From: Artemisia argyi
Taxonomy: Eukaryota; Streptophyta; Magnoliopsida; Asterales; Asteraceae
DNA: 64,000 bases
Assembly (NCBI GenBank): GCA_030686995.1
Contig: CM060709.1
Location: 18,629,360-18,693,359, forward strand
Reading direction: 5' to 3'
Shown: positions 21,951-33,186 of the stretch, piece after piece
Layout of the letters: the number at the start of each line of letters is the position of its first letter
Position numbering within the stretch: the stretch's first letter is position 1
Program-made: the position numbers and the translations under genes
Notes under the pieces: generated by a model
Databases searched by the model: none
What the model saw: only the letters and a program-made list of their open reading frames with translations
What the model was told of the DNA's origin: nothing

Positions 21951-22940
21951 CTAGACGAGTACCCGTGCATAGCAACGGGATTTTATAGTGACAAATAGTT
22001 TATTGATAAAAAAAGTTTATAGGTTATAAACGAAAAATAATAAAAGTTTGAAGATTTGGGAATTAAACATAATGTTTTGAAACCGGGTTCGACCAGGGTG
22101 GTTCAACCGGTTGAACCATTCCGGTCGAAAAATGGGTCGATTTAAACCGGGTCAACTTGCTAGGTTTAGTCGAAAACGGGTCAAATTAAACTGGGTCAAC
22201 CCACCGGGTTTGAAGCGTCCCGGGTCAACCCGGTTTGTGTTTAATTGGTTGTATTTAATTTGGTAGATATGTTTTAATTGGTTGTACAATGTGAATAAAT
22301 CATTGTACTTTTAAGTAATGGATAATGTTTTGAAACCCGGTTCGACCCGGGTGGTTCAATCGGTTGAACCGTTCCGGTCGAAAAATGGGTCGATTTAAAC
22401 CGGGTCAACTTGCTAGGTTGGGTCGAAAACGGGTCAAATTAAACTGGGTCAACCCGCCGGGTTTGAAGCGTCCCGGGTTAACCCGGTTTGTGTTTTAATT
22501 GGTTGTATTTAATTTGGTATATATGTTTTTAATTGGTTGTACAATGTGAATAAATCATTGTACTTTTTTAAGTAATGAATAATGTTTTGAAACCCGGTTC
22601 GACCCGGTTAGTTCAACCGGTTGAACCGTTCCCGTCGAAAAATGGGTCGAGTTAAACCGGGTCAACTTGCTAGGTTGAGTTGAAAACAGGTCAAATTAAA
22701 CTGGGTCAACCCGCCGGGTTTGAAGCGTCCCGGGTCAACCCGATTATTGTTTGATTGGTTGTATTTAATTTGGTAGATATGCTTTAATTCGGTTGTACAA
22801 TGTGGATAAATAATTGTACTTATAAGTATTGGGGTGTTTTAATAAGAGTATTAATTACATTTCACTTTCTCTCTCATTTGACCATTGTTGAAAACTTAAC
22901 ATTTCACTTTTGACCATTTTTCCATTATAGATAGTATAGA
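21951..22940 (-). mobile_element. Nonautonomous Helitron B (minus strand), nested in Helitron A
   Basis: The 5' end at 22940 reads TCTATACTATCTATAATGG preceded by A. The 3' end at 21951 has CCCGTTGCTATGCACGGG, TACTCGT and CTAG followed by T. Its outer 27 bp at the 3' end are nearly identical to those of Helitron A. It is 990 bp long, most of it the 253-bp tandem repeat, with no ORF. Confidence 0.7.
22071..22835. repeat. Three tandem copies of a 253-257 bp unit
   Basis: Units start at 22071, 22324 and 22581 with AATGTTTTGAAAC. Each is rich in GGGTC/GGTCAACCC motifs. Unit 2's centre has one mismatch, while units 1 and 3 contain the palindrome-type GGTTCAACCGGTTGAACC, which is perfect in copies 1 and 3 over its 18 bases. 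Confidence 0.9.
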
Positions 22941-23163
22941 TCCCTCTTCAGACATTTTTACTTGAGTTTAACTTACCAAATATAATGTCCCATGATTTTA
23001 TTACCAAATGTACAGCCTAGCATTTAAACTTCAACATTTCAATTTCCACATTGACTTTCAACATTTCAAGGTTTCAAGGGTAGAATAGGCAAAACATATT
23101 TTCAACATTTCACTTTTCTTGACTTTTTCACTTTGACCATTTTTACTTTATAAGTAGTATAGA

Positions 23164-23686
23164 TATGTATCCATGTAATAAAAACTTACTTGAGAGAATT
23201 TCTTAAACACAATCTCTAAAAATAAATAACTGTATCATATATTGTTAAAAGAATCCTCTTGACATTAAAGAATCAAACTAATAAAATAAATAGATAATTG
23301 TCTAAAAATGCATCGAACTTAACTACTTTTTTGTACACACTCCATTTTTAACTTTTCTATTTTATTATCAATTAAACTTTCTAATATATCCTTTTTTTTC
23401 CTTAATGGGAACTTGCTAATATATCCTATTGTAGGCATTGTTACGCGTAAGGTTTGATGTGAATTTGAAACTTGCTAAGACGTGGCATTTTGTTAAGTTC
23501 GTAATATACATATTAACTATACATATTTCTTCAATATTTATAATAGACATGGCCTTAAATGATGGACTATACTTGTATTTTATGCTAAGTGAAGCAAATT
23601 AGATACTAATGCATTTTCATATGTTAAGGTTGATTTTTAAAAGATTAAAATACCTCACAAACGTATGTGTTCTTGTAAATATAAAA
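23164..23686. other. AT-rich stretch without a recognised gene
   Basis: Lies between the Helitron A 5' end and the Helitron C 3' end. Nothing identifiable. Confidence 0.5.
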
Positions 23687-23714
23687 CTAGTTATAATGCC
23701 CGCGCACTCGCGGG
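23687..23714 (-). mobile_element. 3' terminus of a third minus-strand Helitron (C)
   Basis: On the minus strand a perfect 6-bp stem CCCGCG-AGTG-CGCGGG is followed by CATTATAA and CTAG, then T. The hairpin differs from those of Helitrons A and B and of the autonomous copy, so it is another family. The matching 5' end to the right was not found. Confidence 0.65.
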
Positions 23715-25669
23715 TTTTTTTTCTTCTTCTAATTTTTGGAATAATGTATTTTGGCCAGTTGTAATTTAAATTCCAACATAAATCGGTTAATGTGAGTCAT
23801 GTTTAAAGTGTATTTGCTATGATGTGTCTATATTCAAATAATCTGATACGAAACGTGATAAATGGTTTGAGTGTCTCAAACTGTACAAAATAATCCAATA
23901 CATTTTCTAAATGCATAAATCTATTAAAGTGTATTATTATTGTAATGTTTGTAGCATTTATTCTAATTATTTTCATCCTCGATCAGATAGTTGTTTGTTG
24001 TGTCTTTGCATGTATTGTTTGATGTGGGACTTTTATTTATCAAGAGGGGAATTTTCATTGTAGAAATCTGTTCGTCAATACATTTTCTTGTATGTTATGT
24101 CTACAGGATTTTGTTGAAACAATAAGTGCAATGTACCTCTATTAATTTGTTTTAAAACTCACGTGACTTTATTCATTTTTCTTCATATGAGTTGTCGTCT
24201 CCATGATGTTCGTTTTTTAAGCGTTTCTTTTTCTTCATCGGGTTAACCTGTTATTTTTATGAGTTTTTTGCTAAACAGTTATAATCGTATAGAATCAATA
24301 AAATTTATGAATATAGCACGGCCATTATGTTATGGTTGTATTTTTGGATTGTATTTTCGTCTTCTAAATCTTCGATTATTATGATTGTATTTGCATTATA
24401 CCTATGCATTTTTTGCTAGTCGTTTTTGTTTGTCATCTGAAGAGATAGAAGAACAAAAAAAACAATTATATTAGTCGAATGTACTTTTATAAAATGATTG
24501 TAAAGTTTTTTATTGTTTTGTTTTTTTTCTGAACATATCTTGTCATTCTTCGTTATTATATTTTCTTGTCCTTTAGCACCGAAAGTTGTTGTTAGGTTGA
24601 CTTGAGGTTCTTCGCGTGTTTCGTTCGATATGTTCCTTTGTAATCTGCGATAAAAAAATAAAAGATTATCAGAGTGTCAACGTTTATTTTTATGTTATAA
24701 CATTCTTACCTTTCTTTGAACAAAGATATACATTTGTTGTTGTCATTAATATAAATCTTCGATGCTTTGTTGATGCTTGATACTTGTTGTTTGTCTGCAT
24801 GTATGATTTCGAATAAGGGAGGGTCATTTGGTCCTCCATCTATTATGAAATGGGGTCACTTAGCCCAAGACACTGTTAAACTATTTGAAACCCCAAGCCT
24901 TACAACTGGTGGGTAGCGGACAAGGAAAAGCTCATGAATTAGCTGCAGAGGAAATGGAACCATACTTTGCTTTTATTTGATGAAAAAATCCTAACAGAGT
25001 TGGGCGTTCCACGAATTTCAACTTCCCCACTTATGTTTGATTTTAGCCATGGATGTGTATAAGCATTACATATCAGACCTTTCCATTTTATCATAAATGT
25101 AAAGCACAAAAGTTATCATTAAGTCATCAAAATCATTAAACTTGGTAAACACTAAAATCATTCACTGCTCAATTGTAATGGATTTAGCAAACTTTAATCT
25201 CATCACATATTGCCCAATATTCACCACTAAAAGAGATGTATCATGTACTTGTCACTTGAGGCCAGTCCATCGAAGCAACCATCTGCATAATAATAAAGAA
25301 ATCAAGCTCAAAAGAACATTTATGATACACAAACAGGGGAAAATGGTATGTCATGGGTCAAAATGGGTCAGATAATACAGAAAATATGTAGAGGTGGAAA
25401 ATGAGTGGGTCAGGTAATTCAGAAAATATTTACATGCCAAATTGGTCATTTCAATTTGAGGTAAAACATGTCAAGTTAGGCCGCCCTGGTAACAATTTGT
25501 CAAAAAAATTTATCTTTAAAACTAATTACGTAATTATCAATGTATTAATTCAGACTTTAAACACCGTAATGGTAATCTGATTCTTCAACAACTTCAAAAA
25601 AAAAATTAATAAATAAAAATAAAAAAAAAACTCATGAATTAAAACACACGATTTGCTAACAGCACTTAC
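23715..25669. other. Presumed Helitron C body, no gene recognised
   Basis: AT-rich. An exon-like piece on the minus strand may begin at 25282 after TTATTATGCAG (encoding MVASMDWPQVTS), but no clear donor follows. Short readable pieces near 24820-25000 are not identifiable. Confidence 0.35.
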
Positions 25670-25837
25670 CAATAATCTGGTGGTTACCAAAGTCCGGGGA
25701 ACATTATCCTGTTGATACATGATCCGCGGGACACCAATATCAAGTGTATCGGCCGGTGCACACCATTCACCAAGCAACAACGTTGCTTCTATGGCATCTA
25801 CATATGATGTCATCACATTCACATGTTCATTCTTAAC
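25670..25837 (-). pseudogene. Exon-like fragment of an unidentified gene
   Basis: Exactly 56 codons between an acceptor (AAAATGCAG) and a donor (TTG|GTAAGTGC) on the minus strand. The reading is protein-like (SYVDAIEATLLLGEW, DTLDIGVPRIMYQQD). I do not recognise the family. A second exon-like piece lies upstream at 25926-25987 with a compatible phase-0 junction. It may be a Helitron capture or part of a host gene. Confidence 0.45.
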
Positions 25838-25925
25838 CTGCATTTTATCATTTATATTACTCTGTTATTCAGTTGACATATATATGCACTCTAGCTATGA
25901 TTTTAAGCATACTTACTAATTATAC

Positions 25926-25987
25926 CTAAGCAAAAGTGATGGGTTCTCCTTGAGAATCAAAAAGGTTTTCTTGCTTAGCCATGTAAA
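25926..25987 (-). pseudogene. Second exon-like fragment upstream of 25670-25837
   Basis: On the minus strand GATAG| precedes a stretch reading AKQENLFDSQGEPITFA and ending TTTGCTTAG|GTATAA. The last codon is TAG in this frame, so either the exon is broken or the frame choice is wrong. The intron to the next piece would be 88 bp. Confidence 0.3.
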
Positions 25988-26348
25988 CTATCAATGCAGT
26001 AAGTTAATGCATCTCGTTCTCATTATAAATCAGCCGAATTATTAAGCAATTCGCTAACTTGCTGTTAGAAAAAAGGAATTTTCCTACCCATGTAAATGTC
26101 AGGTTACCGAATACCAATAAGACAAATATACTACTTGTTCAAAGTTGAAACCCCACGAAACCATCTTATACAGCATATACCATTATGTAAATAGCACTAC
26201 AAACATGCTAACCTGTATATGATAATACTTTTGATATTAACTAATAGATAATTACTTTTTAGATAATGGTACAAAAACATGAATTATATTCATCAATTAA
26301 GTCATATAACACAGATGCATGCATATAATTAATATACGCATCCCCTTG

Positions 26349-26786
26349 TTTACGCAATATTCGTATATTTTACGTATTACGCGTTTTAGACCCATGTTTC
26401 CAGTTTTAGCAGGGTTTTACCACCCAAATGGAACCTACCACTCATTTTATATTTTATTATGGAACATATGGACATGTTTAACAATACTTTCAAGTTCTAT
26501 AATTTTACGACACCCGGTTTTACGTTTTGAGGCCTAATCATTTACGGTTGGCATTTCCCGGAGTCAAATCTCATCCTAATACTTAGGATATTATCAAGCC
26601 AAGCACACCTCACCCCCCCTAGCCTTGTGAACGGCCAATAGGGGGGGGGGAGTCACCCCATGGTGTGGCTTGATCTTGTGCTAAATACCTTGGATGAGTT
26701 ACATGTGTTGAAGCTTGTTAGGAAAGCTTTGACAAAGTCCATTTTGTAACCTCCTCAAAGACCTATAAAAGCCCCCCCCCCCCCCC
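26349..26786 (+). repeat. Gypsy-1 5' LTR, upstream fragment
   Basis: Matches 53914-54339 of the 3' LTR. It starts abruptly at TTTACGCAATATTCG, so the LTR 5' terminus is lost. It contains CTATAAAAG just before a C-run in which the Athila-like element landed. Confidence 0.85.
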
Positions 26787-28174
26787 TGATGCGTGGGAAT
26801 CGCAACAGGCTTTACCTCTCGAGGGATCTCGAGAAGCTTACAACCCCCACCAGGCAGTGTACCTGATCATTGTAGTATAGTATAGTGACAAGTACCAGGG
26901 GATTGATCGTTCAGCTTAGGAATAGTGTCGCTAGGATTAGAAAGCCTAAATACTAGTTCTAAAGGTGAGGGATGATTATTTTTGTGTTTTTATATTTTTT
27001 TAGAAAGCAAGTAAAATCTCGGGTTTTGGAAGAGTGGGCGGAATTAGTTGCTATTCAACTAACCCAATACTAAGATGCAATCAAAATAAAATACTAAAAA
27101 TGAAAATAAACTAATTATACTAAGGTTGTGAGCAGTAATTGGAGAAAATGTGTTTACTTAGATTTCACTACTCCCTAGATATCTTTTACACGTTAATTAC
27201 TTGTTATAATTGCATGGATGACGGATCGTATTCCTTAATACCATTCATGGGGTGGCATACATAACTCCCCAATTCTATGAGCTCTTATCTCCTCCTACAC
27301 CATGCCCAGCACAACTGTAGGGATTGTAAACAGTGGCTCATGCATTAAATACAACCAATAAAGACCTAGTACGCCTCGGTTCATGTTTCTTAAGACGTTC
27401 AAGCATGTTACCATTTGGAGATCTGCCAGTTTTCTTAAGCCTAACATATAAATCATTCATCCAAAACAAGAATAAACAAGTAATCAACACATAATCAATA
27501 TCTAGGTTTCATTAGATCTAAGCAAACACAAAAGAGATCTTGCCTAGCATGATAGAATTAAGACAAGAACATGATATAGACAACCAACACATAGACATAT
27601 TGATTGAATTAGAAGAACACTTATCTTAATTAATCATGCAAGGTATCAAGGGGTTGGAACCCTTGAAAAACCTGTAAAGTTACACCAAAATCGTCTTTAG
27701 GGTTTCTCCCAAAACTTCTCTCCTTAAATGTGAAAAACTAGAAAACTATATATAGGAAAATAGGGATGACGGCGTCAAGAACAAAGGTGTGACGCCGTCA
27801 TCTCGCCGCCAAATACTTCCTCGGACGGCCTTGATCTACTTCTGACGCCGTCAAGGCTTAGGCCGTCACAAAAATTACTCTTGACGCCCTGTGTGTGACG
27901 CCGTCATCAACTACGGATTTTAATTCTTGAGGTTTTGACGCCGTCAAGAAAAACTCTTGACGCCTTCATGTACTGTTCCCAGCATGGAAAATTGAGACTT
28001 TGCCGTTTTCTTCACTTTTATGCTCCAAAAATGTCCAAAATGGCTTCTTTTCCAGAATTCACTCTCCAAGTACCTAAAATCACAAAAGGAACGATTTAGG
28101 GCAATATTTGATCAAATAAATTCGAATTCGGGCTTAAATGACCCCCTAAGAACGGACCATTTTTCGCCTCATCA
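26787..28174 (-). repeat. 3' LTR of the Athila-like element
   Basis: Same length as the right LTR with about 16 differences. Carries five TGACGSCGTCA palindromes at about 27768-27945. Confidence 0.9.
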
Positions 28175-28192
28175 TATACCCTTACACTTGAG
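28175..28192 (-). promoter_or_regulatory. Polypurine tract of the Athila-like element
   Basis: On the minus strand CAAGTGTAAGGGTATA ends against TGATGAGG. Closely similar AAGTGTAAGGGG blocks occur at 28840-28853, 39673-39686 and 40314-40326. Confidence 0.6.
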
Positions 28193-28749
28193 ATTTGCTT
28201 GTCCTCAAGCAAATGCGCTTTTATTCTAGTCAAAATACAAGTTAGGGGTCATTTAACACTAATATAAAAGTAATTACAACAAATAATCGTTCCACTAAAG
28301 ACCAATAGACAAGCTCGGAGGTCATACACTAGCACCTCACAAATAGTGTTTAGATACTCACATCTCTCGGGTGTAATAAAGTAATATAACATTATGGAAA
28401 TGGAAGATATCTCTCACTACCTGTCATAGCAAAATAGATTACCATATGCTTGTGAAAGGATCAAACCTCCACCACATGGCGTAAGCACCTAGGATAAACT
28501 ATCAAAGAGGTCTTTTAAAGGGTTGTAACGTTAGGTATAGGGATATGAATTACACGGTTTTGTTGGATAAAGGAGGTTATTACTGGTGGCGAGTTAACAA
28601 TGTTGGTTAATTACATGTACAATATGGCGTTGCTAAGCCAAGACTAGACTCGACTTAAGCTAATAGATGAGAAATAACAAAAACATAAAATGAACATCGA
28701 ATGAAACGGGATGGTAGTCCGTATGTTTTTTTTTTTCTTGATTTTTTCG

Positions 28750-28788
<39 letters not shown>

Positions 28789-29502
28789 ATACACTCTTAC
28801 CCTACCATCCAAAATAATACATCATAGGGAATGAAAATTCCCCTTACACTTGAATCTTTACATACTTTACATTCAACTATTCTAATGACTCGAATTAAGA
28901 AAATCAAAACACTTGGAGCACTTTTAAGATTAATGTACATATGGGGGTAATAATATTATGTTCTTCCCCATTACTCCATAAAATAAGTACTTACCCATGA
29001 GTCCCAGTCGTCCCAAAACAATATGTACAAGGATATGACTCGACTTAGCAACCATGTAATCAATTAGAAAGTTAACTTAGGGTTTAACAAATAACAATAA
29101 TGCACTAAAAATGAGCGCATACACGGAAGGCTAAGGTGATTTGGGTGTACATTTAAGTGGGGTGTAACAAATTCTTCCTTTAAGTAAGATGCTTAAAATT
29201 AGAAACGAAAAGATAGGCTCGGAGGGGTGTACTAGGGGTATCGTGTACTAAAAATGAGTACAACGCTAAGGATGTGGGAAAAATTAGTTGACTTAACTAG
29301 TCAAGTAGTATGACTTAAATGGTCAAGTAATTATGATACGGGTTTAACACAAGGGTAATCCTAATGCCTCTTATCATGTAGTAAATCCTACCACACGAAT
29401 GTAGTCTCACTAGCGGTCTCGGAATGCATCACTAACGCAAGTTCTAGAATCTAAATGCTACCGGTACACTCATAAGCACTAATAATGAATGCTTTTCCTA
29501 TC
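28193..29502. other. Noncoding 3' region of the Athila-like element, left part
   Basis: No gene seen. It contains a 35-base T-run (28752-28786) and an internal polypurine-like block (28840-28853). Confidence 0.6.
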
Positions 29503-32463
29503 TGTCACAACTCGTAAAATTTTGGTCATTTTTCGAAGTTCTCAAAAATCACTATTCATCAAAACACTATTCATCATTTTACTATTCATCATTTTCGAGG
29601 TCAATTTGGTATTCTGAGAAGCATTCAAAAATTTTACTATTCACAAAACACTATTCATTCCAGAAAAGTTTTCACTATTCACGTGCATTGTTCATTTCGT
29701 CGTAAATTTTGTTTACGAGTACTTAAATTCGCGTAACCATATTGGTTCAGGTGCGAATTCATACATTATCATTGGGGACACTTCATACGGACTAGAAATA
29801 GTCTACAGATCATCATAATGGCATGTGCATACTATACCACTCGTAGAATATTCATATTATTATTTTTAGTACGTCTAACGTTTTACGCTTATTTCTTTTA
29901 ATTGAACGCTAACCCGCGATAAATAAATATAACGAATATATCTAAATATTCCCACAATGGTCCCGACATATTTTTATATCCATTTTATCATCATAAAAGT
30001 TATAACATTCATTTACCCAGTATTTTGGAAATTTATTTTATTTATAACACAAGCTTATGAATATTACGACGGTTTTCGTGAAAACTAAACAATAATCACC
30101 CGAACACTCAGTAATTATTCCCAACATATTTGTATCATTATTATGACTCTATTTTGTCCCGGTTAACTTTGTTAACATTTATTTCTATTAAACCCGGTAC
30201 CCGATTGTAACTAATAACTCATATTTACACATAACCTTACACTAACTTATCCTAAGCAAGTCAAAACCGACTTTGCTTCTCTTTTTCTCATGTAAAATCA
30301 GCCATACAAACACCCCTAGACACCATGTGATTTCATTTTAACCTTATGTATTTATGTACAAGTATTATACAATATAACTATCCTAATATTTACCAAAAAC
30401 CCCATAAACACTTATAACATAACATACAATTTTCCTAGAATCATAAGCTCACTTTTTCTCATCTTCCCCACCCCAAAACCCACGACCCAATTAAGATCCC
30501 CAATCAAAATCCATTATTTTCCAAAGTACAAAGCATCAAAGTTGTTCATTTCATCATTCTAATCAAGAATCTTACAACAAAAACACAAGTAACACAAGAT
30601 TTCTCATCATCTAATCACCTATTATTTCAAAGTGAGTTATCAACTTTATTTTCATGTTTTCATCTAATTAACACTTGTATCTTATGGTTTTCATGCTTAA
30701 TTTCATGTACAAGTTAGCTATACCACATTATTTTTGTTAACTTTTTGAACATACAAACCCTAGATTTTGATTTAGGTACTCCTTTGTTAAATTAACTTGT
30801 TTAGTAGTGATTAGGAACCCATGGCACCCTAAGAAGGTGTATGGTAGGATTAGTATAGCTTTGTGGTGGTTACAAGAGGTTTTGATGATGTTAGAAACTA
30901 GTTTTGAACCTTGAAAATGGATTTGTAACAAGTTTATATACCTACTGTCCCAAAATGGTAAACCCAGAAAAATCAGGAAATACAAAGTAGACTTTGGCAA
31001 AAATTTTAGAAAATACTTTCAAAAACGAATCTGTAGGCAAAAGAACGGATTAAAAAGACTTTATAACGAAGAAGTTATGATTTTTGCAAGTTTATTGACG
31101 AAAACTATTTTCCGGAAAAATACATGCTGTTGGACGTTTTTCGTAAGACAAAAAGAGGCTTTAGACGTAACCCAGAGGAGCCAAGCTTTCCAAAATATAT
31201 TACTACATACTAAGACGTAACCATGGATATAAAGAACAAGCAAAACGGGCTTATAACGACAAAGATATTCACGTTTCAATATCGGCAAAAACTCACTATA
31301 ATTGGCAACTTTTAATAGAAATAATAATGACACTATTTCTACGTACTAAATTCTAGATTTTCTAGAAATACTACTAAATTGCCGAAATTTATAACTAACG
31401 AAGTACTTATGCTTATGAACTTATTTTTACGACCATTAGATGTTACTTCAAGGTTTTCAAGACGAAGTATATAACACTAACTTTCTATACATATATATTA
31501 CGACAAGTTTACACAAGTCTAGTTAAGACTTATTATTTTTCTCAAGTATGGAATGTATTTTCATAAGACTATAACTAGTAAAATTTCAAGTTATGAGTGG
31601 TATAGTTATCATGTGCATGCATATTCTCTACATCATTTCACGATCTAAATTAGATCATATTCATTCATCATAGGTCGCGGTTGATTTCGTTCCTTGTTGT
31701 CCTTATCTTTCCGTTGCATTGTACTATCACTTCGAGGTGAGTCATAGCCCCTACTCTTTCTATACTTGTTTTAACTCTTTGGGGGAGATACATGTTCAAC
31801 TACTTGCTTACTTGTACAGATACTCAAAACATTAATACTTGATTACATTTATACTTGATTTCATTTACACTTGATAACACTTATACTTGATTGCATTATA
31901 CTTGATCTCATACATACATGATTGATACATGCACACATACTTACTTGATACTTGAAACGTTTAAACTTTTATACTTTGGGAAATGGCACCCAGTAATCAT
32001 ACATACATGATTGTGAAACTTCCAGTGGCTCCAAATTAAGTTGTTGGATGACCATTGAGACATACATACAAATGTGAGGTCTTCGGAGATGAAGTGTAGA
32101 CTCATGACTAATTGCTTAACTGTTATAAAACAAACTCTATGAACTCACCAACCTTTGTGTTGACACTTTTAAGCATGTTTATCTCAGGTTAGAAGGGCGA
32201 TAGCAGGTTTGTGGAGCTGAGAGTCTTAGGGCATGCTTTTGGAGACTTTCGCTTTTATCGTTTACCATTCGATACACTTTAAAAACTTATGTATTATTCT
32301 ACTTTGGGATCTCTTTGTTTTGTAAACTATGACTTTTATCTATTCGAATGGTAACTTTTCAAAACTTCTCATTTAGAGGTCGTTTTCTATACCTTGTACT
32401 TTATGCCCTGAAGTAGCATCCCAATGACACAGTCTTCCGCTGCGGTATTTTGGGGGTGTTACA
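29503..32463 (+). repeat. Gypsy-2 LTR, first copy (2961 bp)
   Basis: TGTCACAACTCG to GGGGGTGTTACA. The first 200 bp contain many ACTATTCA units. About 22 differences from 34802-37760 by eye. Confidence 0.9.
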
Positions 32464-32466
32464 GAT

Positions 32467-32479
32467 TGGTACCAGAGCC
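32467..32479 (+). promoter_or_regulatory. Gypsy-2 primer-binding site, first copy
   Basis: TGGTACCAGAGCC three bases after the LTR end. The duplicate is at 37764-37776. No ORF lies between it and gag (about 700 bp). Confidence 0.85.
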
Positions 32480-33186
32480 TTGGTTATAGAGAACTAGGTT
32501 GCATTTAGTGCCTAGACTATAACTTCATACATTTAGACTCTCCTCCCTATCGCCTTGCACTTTACTTACACATACGCTTGCTGGTAATTTATTTTTCTTT
32601 AGACCTACACTATTAGACATTTTGTGGTACCGATGGGGAAGTCCCAAAATCTAGACAAGTCATCTGAAATATGGACCTCGGTAATAACTGATTATTTAAC
32701 TTAATCTTGTGACAGTTCTTGTTTGATGAGACATGAGACTGAGTTAAATAAAGGTTATTACTTAGCTGTAGAGATTTGATGATTTGCTCGAGGATGGGGG
32801 TTCTCTTGAGGTTACTCTTGAGAAACCGTTAGAAACTAGACTACCCAGTGACTTTAGCACTTAAGCGAGAATCCTTTGTTCCTTCGTACTGAGCATGACA
32901 TTCCCTAGATTCCCATTTAAGCAACGTCTACCACTGAGATATGTGTGCCTGGTGATATGTACACCTGTGAAAGGAAACATTTATAATTGTGGTGGCCAAC
33001 ATAATTATAAGTGCTTCACGACACACGTGGACATATGACTATGCTTATGTAGATCGGTGTTGGGACAACTTAGGAAACAACTGGTGGCGTGGTATTATGT
33101 ATGAGGATGTTAAGTATTGACTTTGGATAATCAACGGTTTTCCCTCATCTCTGACGTTCACTAAATGTCCTTCCTCTCAGGAAATC

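Larger units (their letters stand above)
19861..23163 (-). mobile_element. Nonautonomous Helitron A (minus strand), host of Helitron B
   Basis: On the minus strand the 5' end at 23163 reads TCTATACTACTTATAAAG preceded by A. The 3' end at 19861 carries a CCGTTGCTATGCACGG stem-loop, then TACTCGT and CTAG followed by T. The same-family Helitron B is inside. Without it the element is about 2.3 kb. The region 19990-21900 has no gene I can identify. Short minus-strand open stretches (20542-20769, 21298-21486) are not recognisable. Confidence 0.6.

Noticed and set aside
22071..22835. Possible CRISPR-like array
   Set aside because: Only three 253-bp contiguous units with no spacers, in a plant Helitron.
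30737..31333. Minus-strand ORFs in the Gypsy-2 LTR, repeated at 36066-36632
   Set aside because: They lie in LTR sequence, antisense to gag, with no protein-like motifs and not conserved in length between copies.
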